DNA of 61,959 bases, taken from the NCBI GenBank assembly GCA_964342265.1, contig CAYFFE010000005.1, positions 1 to 61,959 on the forward strand, given 5' to 3'. The number at the start of each line of letters is the position of its first letter. The first letter of the stretch is position 1. Made by a program: the position numbers and the translations under genes. The notes beneath the pieces are model-generated. The model was given only the letters and a program-made list of their open reading frames with translations, was not told where the DNA came from and did not search any database. The stretch is from Halioxenophilus sp964342265. Its GTDB lineage: Bacteria; Pseudomonadota; Gammaproteobacteria; Pseudomonadales; Cellvibrionaceae. Positions 33,119 through 41,764 of this stretch are shown here, piece after piece.

Positions 33119-35002
33119 ATGACAAACCAACATCACTACGATGTGATCGTTATTGGCGGCGGTCATGCCGGCACCGAAGCCTGTTTGGCGTCGGCGCGAA
33201 TGGGCTGCCGGACTCTGTTGTTAACCCACAACATCGAAACCCTGGGTCAGATGTCGTGCAACCCGGCCATTGGTGGCATTGGCAAAAGTCATCTGGTGAA
33301 AGAAATCGACGCCCTTGGCGGCGCCATGGCCAAAGCTACAGACCTGGCCGGCATCCAATTCCGCGTGCTCAACGCTCGCAAAGGACCTGCTGTGCGCGCC
33401 ACCCGAGCACAGGCGGACCGCGCTCTGTACAAAGCCGCCATTCGCGAGATTCTCGAAAATCAAGAAAACCTGAGTATTTTCCAACAGGCCGCGGACGATT
33501 TAATCGTTGAAGGCGAGCGCGTCACCGGTGTCGTCACACAAATGGGTTTGCACTTCTTCGCCACCACAGTGGTGCTGACCACCGGCACCTTTTTGGGCGG
33601 TCGCATTCACATTGGACTGGAAAAATCCAGTGGCGGTCGCGCCGGCGATCCGCCCTCCATTGGTTTGGCCAACCGACTGCGCGAATTGCCATTGACTGTC
33701 GATCGACTGAAAACCGGCACCCCCCCCAGAATCGATGCGCGCAGTGTTAACTTTGCTATTCTCGAGCAACAGTGGGGAGATCAACCCTTGCCGGTGATGT
33801 CTTACTTGGGCTCGGTAGAACAACACCCCAAACAAGTTTGTTGCTGGATAACCCACACCAACGCCACCACCCACGAAATCATTCGCGAGGGTTTTGATCG
33901 CTCGCCCATGTTTACCGGCGAGATCGAAGGCGTAGGCCCGCGCTATTGCCCGTCCATCGAAGACAAAATCAATCGCTTTGCCGACAAAGACTCGCATCAG
34001 ATCTTTGTGGAGCCAGAAGGCCTGACCACCCACGAGCTCTACCCCAACGGCATATCCACCAGTTTGCCGTTTGATATTCAAGAGCGTGCGGTGCGCTCCA
34101 TTGTCGGTTTTGAAAACGCCCACATCACTCGTCCCGGTTACGCCATCGAATACGACTTTTTCGATCCGCGCGAACTCAGCTACAGCTTAGAAAACCGATT
34201 TATCAAAGGCCTGTTTTTTGCCGGCCAGATCAACGGCACCACCGGTTACGAAGAAGCCGGCGCGCAAGGACTGTTGGCCGGTGCCAACGCCGCGTTGCAG
34301 GTACAGGGCAAAGAACCCTGGTGTCCGCGCCGCGATGAAGCCTACATCGGTGTCTTGGTGGACGATTTGATCAGCCTGGGCACCAAAGAGCCCTACCGCA
34401 TGTTCACCAGCCGCGCCGAATACCGCTTGCTTTTGCGCGAGGACAACGCCGACGATCGCCTAACCGAAACCGGCTACCAACTGGGCTTGGTGGATGAACA
34501 GCGCTATCAAGCGTATTGCCAAAAACGTGACGCCGTGGCGAAAGAGCAACAGCGCCTAGCCAGCACCTGGGTGCAAGCCGGCAGTGCCCAAGCAGAGCAG
34601 CTGCAAGCGAAAATTCCTGCTCTGCAACGTGAGTACAGTTTGGCCGATCTACTAAAACGACCGGAATTGACCTACGACGACATAGCCGCCGTCAGTGGTG
34701 GCGGATTGAGCGATCCCAGTGCCGCTCAGCAAGTGGAAATTGCCGCCAAGTATTCGGGCTACATCGAGCGCCAACAACAGGACATCGACCGCCTGCGCGC
34801 GCACGAAAACACCCGCATTCCCGAGCATTTCGACTACGAAATCGTCCAGGGCTTATCCAATGAAGTGAAGCAAAAACTGCAACAGGCTCGACCGCAAACT
34901 CTAGCCCGAGCCTCACGCCTACCGGGCGTGACACCGGCGGCGGTATCGCTGATTTTGGTGTACCTGAAAAAACAGGGCGCCTTGAAAAATCGGGCCAGTT
35001 AA
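33119..35002 (+). CDS. mnmG: tRNA uridine-5-carboxymethylaminomethyl modification enzyme MnmG (GidA)
   Basis: 627 residues, E. coli 629. I start at the ATG 33119 because GAGGA lies eight bases upstream and the FAD fold begins right after (YDVIVIGGGHAGTEACLASARMG). Other family stretches are CNPAIGGIGKSHLVKEIDALGG, TTGTFLGGRIHIG, GTPPRID and the C-terminal RLPGVTPAAVSLILVYLKK. It is the FAD/methylenetetrahydrofolate partner of MnmE for wobble-uridine modification. mnmE and mnmG are separated here by the AT-rich DnaA-box-like region. rsmG follows after three bases. Confidence 0.98.
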   Translation: MTNQHHYDVIVIGGGHAGTEACLASARMGCRTLLLTHNIETLGQMSCNPAIGGIGKSHLVKEIDALGGAMAKATDLAGIQFRVLNARKGPAVRATRAQADRALYKAAIREILENQENLSIFQQAADDLIVEGERVTGVVTQMGLHFFATTVVLTTGTFLGGRIHIGLEKSSGGRAGDPPSIGLANRLRELPLTVDRLKTGTPPRIDARSVNFAILEQQWGDQPLPVMSYLGSVEQHPKQVCCWITHTNATTHEIIREGFDRSPMFTGEIEGVGPRYCPSIEDKINRFADKDSHQIFVEPEGLTTHELYPNGISTSLPFDIQERAVRSIVGFENAHITRPGYAIEYDFFDPRELSYSLENRFIKGLFFAGQINGTTGYEEAGAQGLLAGANAALQVQGKEPWCPRRDEAYIGVLVDDLISLGTKEPYRMFTSRAEYRLLLREDNADDRLTETGYQLGLVDEQRYQAYCQKRDAVAKEQQRLASTWVQAGSAQAEQLQAKIPALQREYSLADLLKRPELTYDDIAAVSGGGLSDPSAAQQVEIAAKYSGYIERQQQDIDRLRAHENTRIPEHFDYEIVQGLSNEVKQKLQQARPQTLARASRLPGVTPAAVSLILVYLKKQGALKNRAS

Positions 35003-35005
35003 GCC

Positions 35006-35656
35006 GTGGCGCAGGATTTATCACAGGCGCTAAGTGCGGGCTGCCACGCCATGGGGTTGGATTTACCCGAAGCCGCGCAGCAACAGCTATTGCGCTACTT
35101 GGCCTTGTTGGAAAAGTGGAACAAGGCCTATAACCTTTCGGCGGTGCGCAACATCAACGACATGCTGAACCGTCACCTGCTCGACAGTTTGTCGGTACTT
35201 ACTTACATAGAGCAAGCAACACCCCAGCGGTTTATCGATGTCGGCACCGGCGGCGGCCTGCCCGGTATTCCCCTGGCCATTGTGCTGCCCCATTGGCACT
35301 GGACGTTACTGGACAGCAACGGCAAAAAGACCCGATTTTTAACGGAAGTTAAGGCGCAGTTAGCACTAACTAATGTAACCGTGGTTAACAGTCGCGTTGA
35401 ACTCTATCGGCCCGAGCAAGCCATGGACGGCGTGATCAGTCGCGCCTTTGCCAGTTTGTCTGATATGATTACTGAGTGTGAGCACTTGCTAACCGAAAGC
35501 GGCGCATTTTGGGCCATGAAAGGCCAATACCCCGAGCAGGAATTGCAGCAAATTCCCAAGCCATACCAACTGATGCAAAGCTGGCCACTGCAAGTCGCTG
35601 GCGAGTCCGGCGAGCGCCATTTGTTGAAATTATCCGCTTGTAACAATAAAAACTAA
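35006..35656 (+). CDS. rsmG: 16S rRNA (guanine-N7)-methyltransferase RsmG (GidB)
   Basis: 216 residues. GTG start three bases after the mnmG stop, so coupled to it. The SAM-binding motif is FIDVGTGGGLPGIPLAIVLP (about 72-91) and the family start LEKWNKAYNLSAVRN precedes it. It methylates N7 of G527 in 16S rRNA; loss of its homologues gives low-level streptomycin resistance. Length matches the family (E. coli 207). It is part of the classical mnmG-rsmG-parA-parB order. Confidence 0.97.
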   Translation: MAQDLSQALSAGCHAMGLDLPEAAQQQLLRYLALLEKWNKAYNLSAVRNINDMLNRHLLDSLSVLTYIEQATPQRFIDVGTGGGLPGIPLAIVLPHWHWTLLDSNGKKTRFLTEVKAQLALTNVTVVNSRVELYRPEQAMDGVISRAFASLSDMITECEHLLTESGAFWAMKGQYPEQELQQIPKPYQLMQSWPLQVAGESGERHLLKLSACNNKN

Positions 35657-35746
35657 CAAAGACCATTGGTTTCTCAGCATGATTGCGTAAACTAAAAGCT
35701 ATTACCCTGAGCCAATGTCCTCTCCACCAATTGTCGAGCCGAAAAG

Positions 35747-36547
35747 TTGAATCGATCGAACTACGTATTCGCCATTACCAACCAGAAAGGTGGCGTCGGT
35801 AAAACCACCACCTGCGTTAACCTCGCAGCCTCGCTGGTTGCCACCAAGAAAAAAGTACTCATGATCGACCTGGATCCCCAGGGCAACGCCACGATGGGCT
35901 CGGGCATTGATAAAAACGATCTGGATAAAACCGTTTACGATGTTTTGATGGATCAGCAGCAAGTCAGCGATGCCGTGGTCGGCACCGAATGGGGCTACGA
36001 TGTGCTGCCAGCCAACGGCGATCTTACGGCCGCCGAAGTGCAAATGCTGGAAATGGTCGGCCGCGAACAGCGCCTACGAACCGCCATCGCGCCCATCAAA
36101 AGCCAGTACGATTACATCTTGATCGACTGCCCGCCGTCGCTGAACATGTTAACCGTAAACGCGCTGACCGCCTGCAACGGTGTGATTATTCCCATGCAGT
36201 GCGAATATTACGCATTGGAAGGGTTATCGGCGTTGATCAATACCATTGAGCAAATCAAAAGTTACACCAATCCCGATATTTACATCGAAGGCCTGTTGCG
36301 CACCATGTACGATCCACGCAATAGCCTCACCAATGATGTATCGGCCCAGCTGTCGAGCCATTTCGGTGAGCGCCTCTACCGAACCTGTATTCCGCGCAAT
36401 GTGCGCTTGGCCGAAGCGCCCAGCCACGGAATGCCAGTTATTAGCTACGATAAACAATCCAAAGGCGCTATTGCCTATTTGGCGTTGGCCGGCGAAATGC
36501 TGCGTCGCCACAGCCGAGCCAATCAATCCGACGCGCAAGCGGTTTAA
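35747..36547 (+). CDS. parA: Chromosome partitioning ATPase ParA (Soj)
   Basis: 266 residues. The deviant Walker A motif is NQKGGVGKTTTCVNLAASL (about 12-30), Walker A' is MIDLDPQGNATMG, and the DCPPSLNMLTVNAL stretch is family-typical. The start is a TTG (35747-35749) with a poor ribosome-binding site and no better alternative upstream, since the conserved sequence begins only seven residues later. It forms ATP-dependent DNA-bound gradients that move ParB-parS complexes and so segregate the origin. parB follows after 41 bases containing a small hairpin. Confidence 0.95.
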   Translation: MNRSNYVFAITNQKGGVGKTTTCVNLAASLVATKKKVLMIDLDPQGNATMGSGIDKNDLDKTVYDVLMDQQQVSDAVVGTEWGYDVLPANGDLTAAEVQMLEMVGREQRLRTAIAPIKSQYDYILIDCPPSLNMLTVNALTACNGVIIPMQCEYYALEGLSALINTIEQIKSYTNPDIYIEGLLRTMYDPRNSLTNDVSAQLSSHFGERLYRTCIPRNVRLAEAPSHGMPVISYDKQSKGAIAYLALAGEMLRRHSRANQSDAQAV

Positions 36548-36565
36548 GTAAGTAATCACTTACTT
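36546..36565 (+). repeat. Hairpin between parA and parB
   Basis: AAGTAAGT (36546-36553) and ACTTACTT (36558-36565) form a perfect 8-bp stem with a 4-base loop starting inside the parA stop codon. It could modulate parB translation or mRNA stability. Confidence 0.55.
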
Positions 36566-36588
36566 TATCAACGGAACTTAAAAAACAC

Positions 36589-37506
36589 ATGTCAAATAAA
36601 CGCAAAGGACTCGGCCGCGGCCTGGACGCCCTACTCAGTGGCTCCACTGCCAACCAAGCGCCGAGCTCATCCATTTCCGACGCCATCGACGCGGTGACTT
36701 CTCCAAAACCCGGTGTCGACGGCCAGCTTATGGAAATTCCAGTGGAATTTATCCAGCGCGGTAAATACCAGCCCCGTCGGGATATGAATCAAGAAGCCCT
36801 GCAAGAGTTATCAGATTCCATTAAGGCGCAAGGGGTCATGCAGCCGATTGTCGTGCGCCCCATCGGTGATCAGCGCTACGAAATCATTGCCGGCGAACGG
36901 CGCTGGCGCGCGACTCAATTGGCGCAATTGGATAAAATTCCGGCGGTAGTGCGCCAAGTGCCCGACGAAGCGGCCATCGCCATGGCGCTGATCGAAAACA
37001 TTCAGCGCGAAGATTTAAATCCCATGGAAGAGGCGTTTGCACTAAAACGCCTGCAGGATGAGTTCGAACTCACACACCAAGAAGTGGCCGAAGCGGTGGG
37101 CAAATCCCGCACCACGGTAACCAACTTGCTGCGCCTCATTGCGCTGAGTGATGAAGTAAAAAAATTGTTGGAAAACGGCGATATCGAAATGGGCCACGCC
37201 CGAACTTTGCTAACGCTCAACGTTGAGCAACAAAAGTACGTGGCCAATCAGGTAATCGCGCGTGGCTTATCGGTTCGCCAAACCGAGGCCTTGGTGCGCA
37301 AGCTGCAACAGGAAAAAATACCCAGTAAATCACCGAGTCAGTCGGCGCCGGATTTAAAACATCTTGAAGAAGGCCTATCCGAAAAAGTTGGTGTGCCGGT
37401 GTTAATCAACCACAGTGCCAAAGGTGCCGGCAAGTTGGTATTAAAATACAACAACCTGGATGAGTTGGATGGCATACTTGCTCATTTGGGGTTTAAAGCT
37501 GATTAG
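36589..37506 (+). CDS. parB: Chromosome partitioning protein ParB (Spo0J)
   Basis: 305 residues. Family layout: N-terminal ParA-stimulating basic stretch (KRKGLGRGLDALL), the ParB/Srx CTPase domain with QYQPRR-like KYQPRRDM and AGERRWRATQLA, ENIQREDLNPMEEA, the helix-turn-helix LTHQEVAEAVGKSRTTVTNLLRL that reads parS, and a C-terminal dimerisation domain. It binds parS, loads as a CTP-dependent clamp and recruits ParA/SMC. Its two cognate parS sites are visible inside recF, 12 to 13 kb to the left across oriC. Confidence 0.97.
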   Translation: MSNKRKGLGRGLDALLSGSTANQAPSSSISDAIDAVTSPKPGVDGQLMEIPVEFIQRGKYQPRRDMNQEALQELSDSIKAQGVMQPIVVRPIGDQRYEIIAGERRWRATQLAQLDKIPAVVRQVPDEAAIAMALIENIQREDLNPMEEAFALKRLQDEFELTHQEVAEAVGKSRTTVTNLLRLIALSDEVKKLLENGDIEMGHARTLLTLNVEQQKYVANQVIARGLSVRQTEALVRKLQQEKIPSKSPSQSAPDLKHLEEGLSEKVGVPVLINHSAKGAGKLVLKYNNLDELDGILAHLGFKAD

Positions 37507-37665
37507 TAGGATGTTGCCAACGAATTTATAAGATTTAACCGAACAAATAAAAACTAAACGTACATTCAATAAAATAACTTGTTCTTCTACAGTGGTCGTT
37601 GTCGGCTTTTAGCTTTATTAAGCAACAGCAACAGTATCTGTAGCAGTCAATAAAACAATAATAAA

Positions 37666-38850
37666 ATGAATAGTAACCGCGATCCTTTGATCAAGTGCCG
37701 GTTGTTAGTTTTAGTGGTTTTAACAGCGAGCTACCTAACCGGTTGTAGTCAAATACCCAGAGAAGCGATCAATCCCGAGACGTTGTTTGCTCAGGATTCC
37801 GTCGCCTTTGGGGTTCGTCCCGAGATTCCCACACCGGAACAATTACTGCATTTGGAAGACCGCCAAAAGCAGGAAATCCTCAACTTTATCAATCATCCCG
37901 ACTATCAAGATTTACCGTCGGATACCAAAATTCTCCGCTACTTAACGCAAGTTACCTACAATTTTCATTACCAAGCGGATACTTACACCGTACCGGAAGC
38001 TATCAACAAGCGAGAGGGGAATTGCTTAACACTGGCGATGGTAACGACCGCCATTGCGGATTTAATGGGTGTGGAAATTGAGTACGAACTGGTCAATTCG
38101 CCACCGGTGTTTGAGCGGGAACAAGATGTGGTATCGCGGGGCATACACGTGCGCAGCCACGTACTGCGACCCGAGGCGGAAATTAAACAATTCTTTATTG
38201 CCAAGCGCGGCACGATCATCGATTATTTTCCAAGTCGCGACGCCCATTTTGTGGGAAATCTTACGGAATCGGAAATGTTGTCGAGTTATTACAATAACAT
38301 CGCCGTGGTTTTATTGGAGAAAAACCAACTCGACACAGCCTACTGGTACAGCCGCGAAGCTTTAAACTATGCGCCCTATTACGCGCCCAACATCAATACC
38401 TTAGCGGTTATTTACCGTCGCCATGGCAATTGGCAACACGCAGAAACCATCTACCAATGGGCAATCGCCAGAGTCGACAAGCCATTAACCCTGTTAAAAA
38501 ATTACAGAGCCCTCCTAGAACACCAAGGCCGATACGACGAGGCCGAGCGACTTTTAAAAAAAATAAGCCAACTAAAAGACACCAACCCCTATTCCTGGCT
38601 CGATTTGGGTGACGAAGCGTTTCAACAAGGCGACTACCAGCAGGCCAAACGCTTTTACAAAAAATCCATTAAGCTGGATCCTTATCTGCAATTCGGTTAC
38701 GAAGGCTTGGCGAAAACTTGGTTTCAGTTGGGTAAACCAAAAAAAGCAAAAAAAATGTGGATTAAAGCTCAGGACAACAGCCTAGACGATGAAATGAAGC
38801 GCTTTTACCAGAATAAAATAGATCAGCTGAATAATACCATTGATCAATAG
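37666..38850 (+). CDS. Lipoprotein with transglutaminase-like domain and TPR repeats
   Basis: 394 residues. A signal peptide ends in a lipobox (SYLTGC, Cys near residue 27), so it is a lipoprotein. Residues about 85-200 resemble a transglutaminase-like cysteine fold: a candidate catalytic Cys in KREGNCLTLAMVTTAIADLMG and a candidate His in RGIHVRSHVL. Residues about 215-385 form TPR-like helical pairs (YWYSREALNYAPYYAPNINTLAV; DEAFQQGDYQQAKRFYKKSIKLDPY). No partner gene is obvious; it stands alone after parB. Enzymatic activity is unproven. It may be an envelope scaffold with a degenerate peptidase domain. Confidence 0.78.
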   Translation: MNSNRDPLIKCRLLVLVVLTASYLTGCSQIPREAINPETLFAQDSVAFGVRPEIPTPEQLLHLEDRQKQEILNFINHPDYQDLPSDTKILRYLTQVTYNFHYQADTYTVPEAINKREGNCLTLAMVTTAIADLMGVEIEYELVNSPPVFEREQDVVSRGIHVRSHVLRPEAEIKQFFIAKRGTIIDYFPSRDAHFVGNLTESEMLSSYYNNIAVVLLEKNQLDTAYWYSREALNYAPYYAPNINTLAVIYRRHGNWQHAETIYQWAIARVDKPLTLLKNYRALLEHQGRYDEAERLLKKISQLKDTNPYSWLDLGDEAFQQGDYQQAKRFYKKSIKLDPYLQFGYEGLAKTWFQLGKPKKAKKMWIKAQDNSLDDEMKRFYQNKIDQLNNTIDQ

Positions 38851-39182
38851 CGCTACGATTTACCTTTACACGTAATCTAGGGAAATGGAGTTGCTTTTTT
38901 AATGGCTTGATTATTTATTGTTTCTTTAATCGGAAAATTTAAAACTATCTCAAAATAACTACTGCAATTGTTGGCGTTTTTCCGTTGTTGAATGCAGGTG
39001 TAGTACGCACCTTATTAACAGAGTTTTCGTAATTTATATAAGATGTCTTTAGTATATCGTTAATAATAAATGAATTTTTTTAGTGTTATTACCACAGGAA
39101 AAACACGGAAAGATATAAAGGGTAGAAAAATTGGAAGATATTTCATCATATCTACACGAATAGTGTTGTTTATAGATATGCA
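38851..39182. other. AT-rich intergenic region
   Basis: 332 bases between the TPR lipoprotein and the end of the leftward small membrane gene. Markedly AT-rich, like the two genes that follow. I see no gene, no clear terminator and no repeat worth naming. Confidence 0.5.
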
Positions 39183-39593
39183 CTATAAGCGAAACAAAAT
39201 ATCTTCAGGGTTGTAATTGTTTAATAAGTATTCTAACGAAATAAAGAAAAATATAAATATCAATAACAAAAGTTGTGAGCTAATAATTAATAATTGTAAC
39301 AAAACTGAATACCAGACAGGCAGTTCATTCGGGAGGTTTTTTAAATTTCTCTTCCGATCGAGAGATGGAAAAACAGTAATCCATCCAAAAATAGCTGTCC
39401 TAATTAAGAAACCAGGAAACTCCCTCATTAAATGAATTTCAGTTAAACTAAAATGCGGTTCTCGAAAATATTGATTCAATACTTTTTTTGGTGTAATGAT
39501 GCTTAAAAAAAACCAGAAAATAGGCACATAAAAAAAAGCAAATACTCCTAAAATGAAGAAAGCAGAAGCAAAGTCTTGAATGGTAACTAGCAT
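39183..39593 (-). CDS. Small membrane protein, candidate immunity protein
   Basis: 136 residues with three strongly hydrophobic segments: about 8-35 (FASAFFILGVFAFFYVPIFWFFL), a short one around 63-75 and about 95-122 (LLQLLIISSQLLLLIFIFFFI). It starts at the ATG overlapping the stop of the upstream LysM gene by seven bases (ATGCTAG), so the two are translationally coupled. Base composition is far more AT-rich than the neighbouring core genes. I do not recognise the family. A small membrane protein coupled to a gene whose product has a hydrophobic C-terminal hairpin is the usual layout of immunity to a membrane-acting toxin; that function is inference. Confidence 0.65.
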   Translation of the reverse strand: MLVTIQDFASAFFILGVFAFFYVPIFWFFLSIITPKKVLNQYFREPHFSLTEIHLMREFPGFLIRTAIFGWITVFPSLDRKRNLKNLPNELPVWYSVLLQLLIISSQLLLLIFIFFFISLEYLLNNYNPEDILFRL

Positions 39594-40657
39594 ATATTAT
39601 CCACATTAAACGACTTTACTAAGTCTAGTTGTCTTCCGGATTTACTATAAAAATTTGCTGCGCTTTTTCCGGCTGTGTAGGACGCTAGTGCGGAGGAAGC
39701 ACCAAGAACTAATGCAACTCCCCATCCGACAGGGTTGGAAATAAGTAATACAGATATAGCCATGGTAGCAACAGCTCCAGTAGCTGTACTAATTATACTT
39801 TCTACAAAGATTTCATTCTTTTTCTGTCGATTTTGAGTATTGCTGATTTGATAGCAGCTAACGCCTAAATTAGCGCCTGCCAGTAATATTCCGCCATGTT
39901 TAGAGAGCTTTGCCATGCTCGACAGCCGATTTAATTGTCGATCGATTTTTGCCGTGGCTGGAACCGCTTTAGAGCGAGCAATACGAAAGGCTTCTCGACT
40001 GGTTTTACCCTTTAGTAATAATTTTTCAAATGGCCCCAGTTTCTGAGAAAACTTTTTTAAAGCATTTTGTCGCCGATAATTGTACTGATTTTGGGTTATA
40101 GCACCTTTTTGATATTGATCCCAGAGGGACTTTACTTCTGCTGCTAAGTCACGATGTGCTGTACTGACAATACCATCAAAAGATCCAAAACCAGCGGCTG
40201 CGGTCGTGGATAGTATTCCATAGTTTTCTTCGAGCAGTGCCAGCGCCCAAAAAGCTTCTTGTTCTTGTGTCGTGGTTGGCCAATGTTGTTGATAACGCAC
40301 TAGATCGGTAACTTTAGGCGGATTATCTCTTAAAAATTGGTATAAGGTTTCTTTATCGACTGTTTCAGGTTTATTTGTTGCGGGGGCTGGACAGTAGGCC
40401 ATGGATTTATCGGGCGCTAGCGGCATTAAACGAATAATTTGCCCAGGAAAAATCGTATCGATATTTGAGATTTCTGGATTAATGTATTGCAGGCTTAATA
40501 GTGCCCGTTGATAATCCGACGATCCTATTGCTGTATTGTAATGCTTAGTAAGAATGTCTGAGACAGTTTCACCAGCCATAACTTTATAAGCTAAAATATC
40601 GAAACTATTATTAATTTGTCCGTTGAGGGTTTTTTGTTGCGAACTGGAACTTATCAT
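39587..40657 (-). CDS. LysM protein with C-terminal hydrophobic hairpin, candidate membrane-acting toxin/effector
   Basis: 356 residues. There is no signal peptide. A LysM domain lies near the N-terminus (about 20-78: AYKVMAGETVSDILTKHYN ... IDTIFPGQIIRLMP). A linker and a helical, basic middle part (about 170-255) follow. Then a hydrophobic region appears: about 262-275 and the long 290-335 stretch (SIISTATGAVATMAISVLLISNP, VGWGVALVLGASSALASYTAGKSAA), two glycine/alanine-rich membrane-inserting helices split by NPVGWG. LysM as a cytosolic N-terminal domain ahead of such a hairpin is found in type VI secretion effectors that permeabilise membranes. AAAGGAG precedes the ATG. Gene and partner are AT-rich, suggesting transfer. 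Toxin role is inferred. Confidence 0.7.
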   Translation of the reverse strand: MISSSSQQKTLNGQINNSFDILAYKVMAGETVSDILTKHYNTAIGSSDYQRALLSLQYINPEISNIDTIFPGQIIRLMPLAPDKSMAYCPAPATNKPETVDKETLYQFLRDNPPKVTDLVRYQQHWPTTTQEQEAFWALALLEENYGILSTTAAAGFGSFDGIVSTAHRDLAAEVKSLWDQYQKGAITQNQYNYRRQNALKKFSQKLGPFEKLLLKGKTSREAFRIARSKAVPATAKIDRQLNRLSSMAKLSKHGGILLAGANLGVSCYQISNTQNRQKKNEIFVESIISTATGAVATMAISVLLISNPVGWGVALVLGASSALASYTAGKSAANFYSKSGRQLDLVKSFNVDNIC

Positions 40658-40804
40658 TTGGGCACTCCTTTGCTTTAATCGTTATATTTTTTTAAGTGTG
40701 CCCAAGCTAGCAAAGCCATGCCCGTCGAATAAAATTTTTAAGTGCCAAAATTTGAAGAAAAATTCAAAACTAGAACTGCTTAACAAGTGGTTTGAGAACT
40801 GGTT

Positions 40805-40834
40805 CCGCGCGCTTAATACTAAAGTATTACGCGG
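40805..40834. repeat. Inverted repeat upstream of LysM gene
   Basis: TAATACT (40814-40820) and AGTATTA (40823-40829) are separated by AA, with outer CCGCG (40805-40809) and CGCGG (40830-40834). It lies about 150 bases upstream of the LysM gene start; possible operator or the terminator-like end of an old insertion. Confidence 0.55.
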
Positions 40835-41126
40835 TATGACATACTCGGGCTGCCCCCTCTCACTGCAGTGTTTTTAATTAAACGTCTCGAAATCGCTCAT
40901 CGACTGTTTATTGACCGTCGTTGAATCTAGGCGAATTTACATTCCTTAATTCCGATCAACTTTAAACTTGAGTAATAACTCAAATTACCGAAGATATTGA
41001 ATTTTTGGTTCAATTTTGAACAAATATGCCGATTTTTATTTCTTTTTATTACCGGTGCGACCAAAAACCGGGGTCTTTGTGGAAGAAACCCAGCAAAATT
41101 AGGTGTTTCGCGCCATTGGTTGTTTG

Positions 41127-41155
41127 TTGAACCCCGGCAGGTTTAACCCTATAAT
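41127..41155 (+). promoter_or_regulatory. atp operon promoter
   Basis: TTGAAC (41127-41132), a 17-base spacer and a perfect TATAAT (41150-41155). This near-consensus promoter lies about 150 bases before atpI, giving a leader of roughly 145 bases. Confidence 0.8.
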
Positions 41156-41307
41156 TCGCGTCGCTTAGACCCTGGGGAGGGATGAGCACTATTTTAGGGC
41201 ATGTTAGGTGTGAGTTAGGACGTTCGATAGGTACACGCATTTAGTGCTAACCCCTGGCCGATACTCCCGTGCAACGCAAGAGCACAGTCGCAGTTTGAGC
41301 CAATGTT

Positions 41308-41676
41308 ATGGGTAGCATCAAAAAGCCGCCGGTTTTTAAAGTTTGCCTAATACAACTGCTTATATTAGTGCCAATGTCGTTACTTGGCTTTATAGGTAGT
41401 CCTACCCTTGCCTACTCCCTACTGCTTGGTGGGCTGCTGCAGGTTATTCCCAGTGCCTATTTTGCGTTTTATGCCTTCCGTATTATGGGGTCGGCTCGGG
41501 TAAAATCAGCCCTACAACAAATGTATCGAGGTGAGATGGGTAAATTTACGCTCACACTCGTCGGGTTCGCCCTGGTGTTTCTGCTCGTCAAGCCGTTGCA
41601 CAGTGCAGCCCTGTTCGGCGCCTTTGCCGCGATGACAATAGTGCATTGGACTGTGTCGGCTAACATAGTCCGTTAA
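41308..41676 (+). CDS. atpI: ATP synthase protein I
   Basis: 122 residues with four hydrophobic segments (VCLIQLLILVPMSLLGF; TLAYSLLLGGLLQVIPSAYFAFYAF; FTLTLVGFALVFLLV; ALFGAFAAMTIVHWTV). Position at the head of the operon and the AYFAFYAFRI...MYRGEMGKF pattern identify AtpI, which helps assemble the c-ring and is not a structural subunit. It is poorly conserved in sequence, so context carries much of the call. Confidence 0.9.
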   Translation: MGSIKKPPVFKVCLIQLLILVPMSLLGFIGSPTLAYSLLLGGLLQVIPSAYFAFYAFRIMGSARVKSALQQMYRGEMGKFTLTLVGFALVFLLVKPLHSAALFGAFAAMTIVHWTVSANIVR

Positions 41677-41764
41677 TGTGTCCCGTAGAGTATCAGTCGG
41701 GAAAATGCACTGGCGGCGCACGAACCAGTAATGAATTAATTAAACTTTTAGGTGTGATGTTACT

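Larger units (their letters stand above)
40658..41307. other. Intergenic region with inverted repeat and atp promoter
   Basis: 650 bases between the leftward LysM gene and rightward atpI. Contains the ribosome-binding site of the LysM gene at its left end, an inverted repeat at 40805-40834 and the atp operon promoter at 41127-41155. The short frames here show no family resemblance and I do not regard them as genes. Confidence 0.6.

Noticed and set aside
41049..41240. Leftward 63-codon frame upstream of atpI
   Set aside because: It runs across the atp promoter, has no ribosome-binding site and resembles nothing I know.
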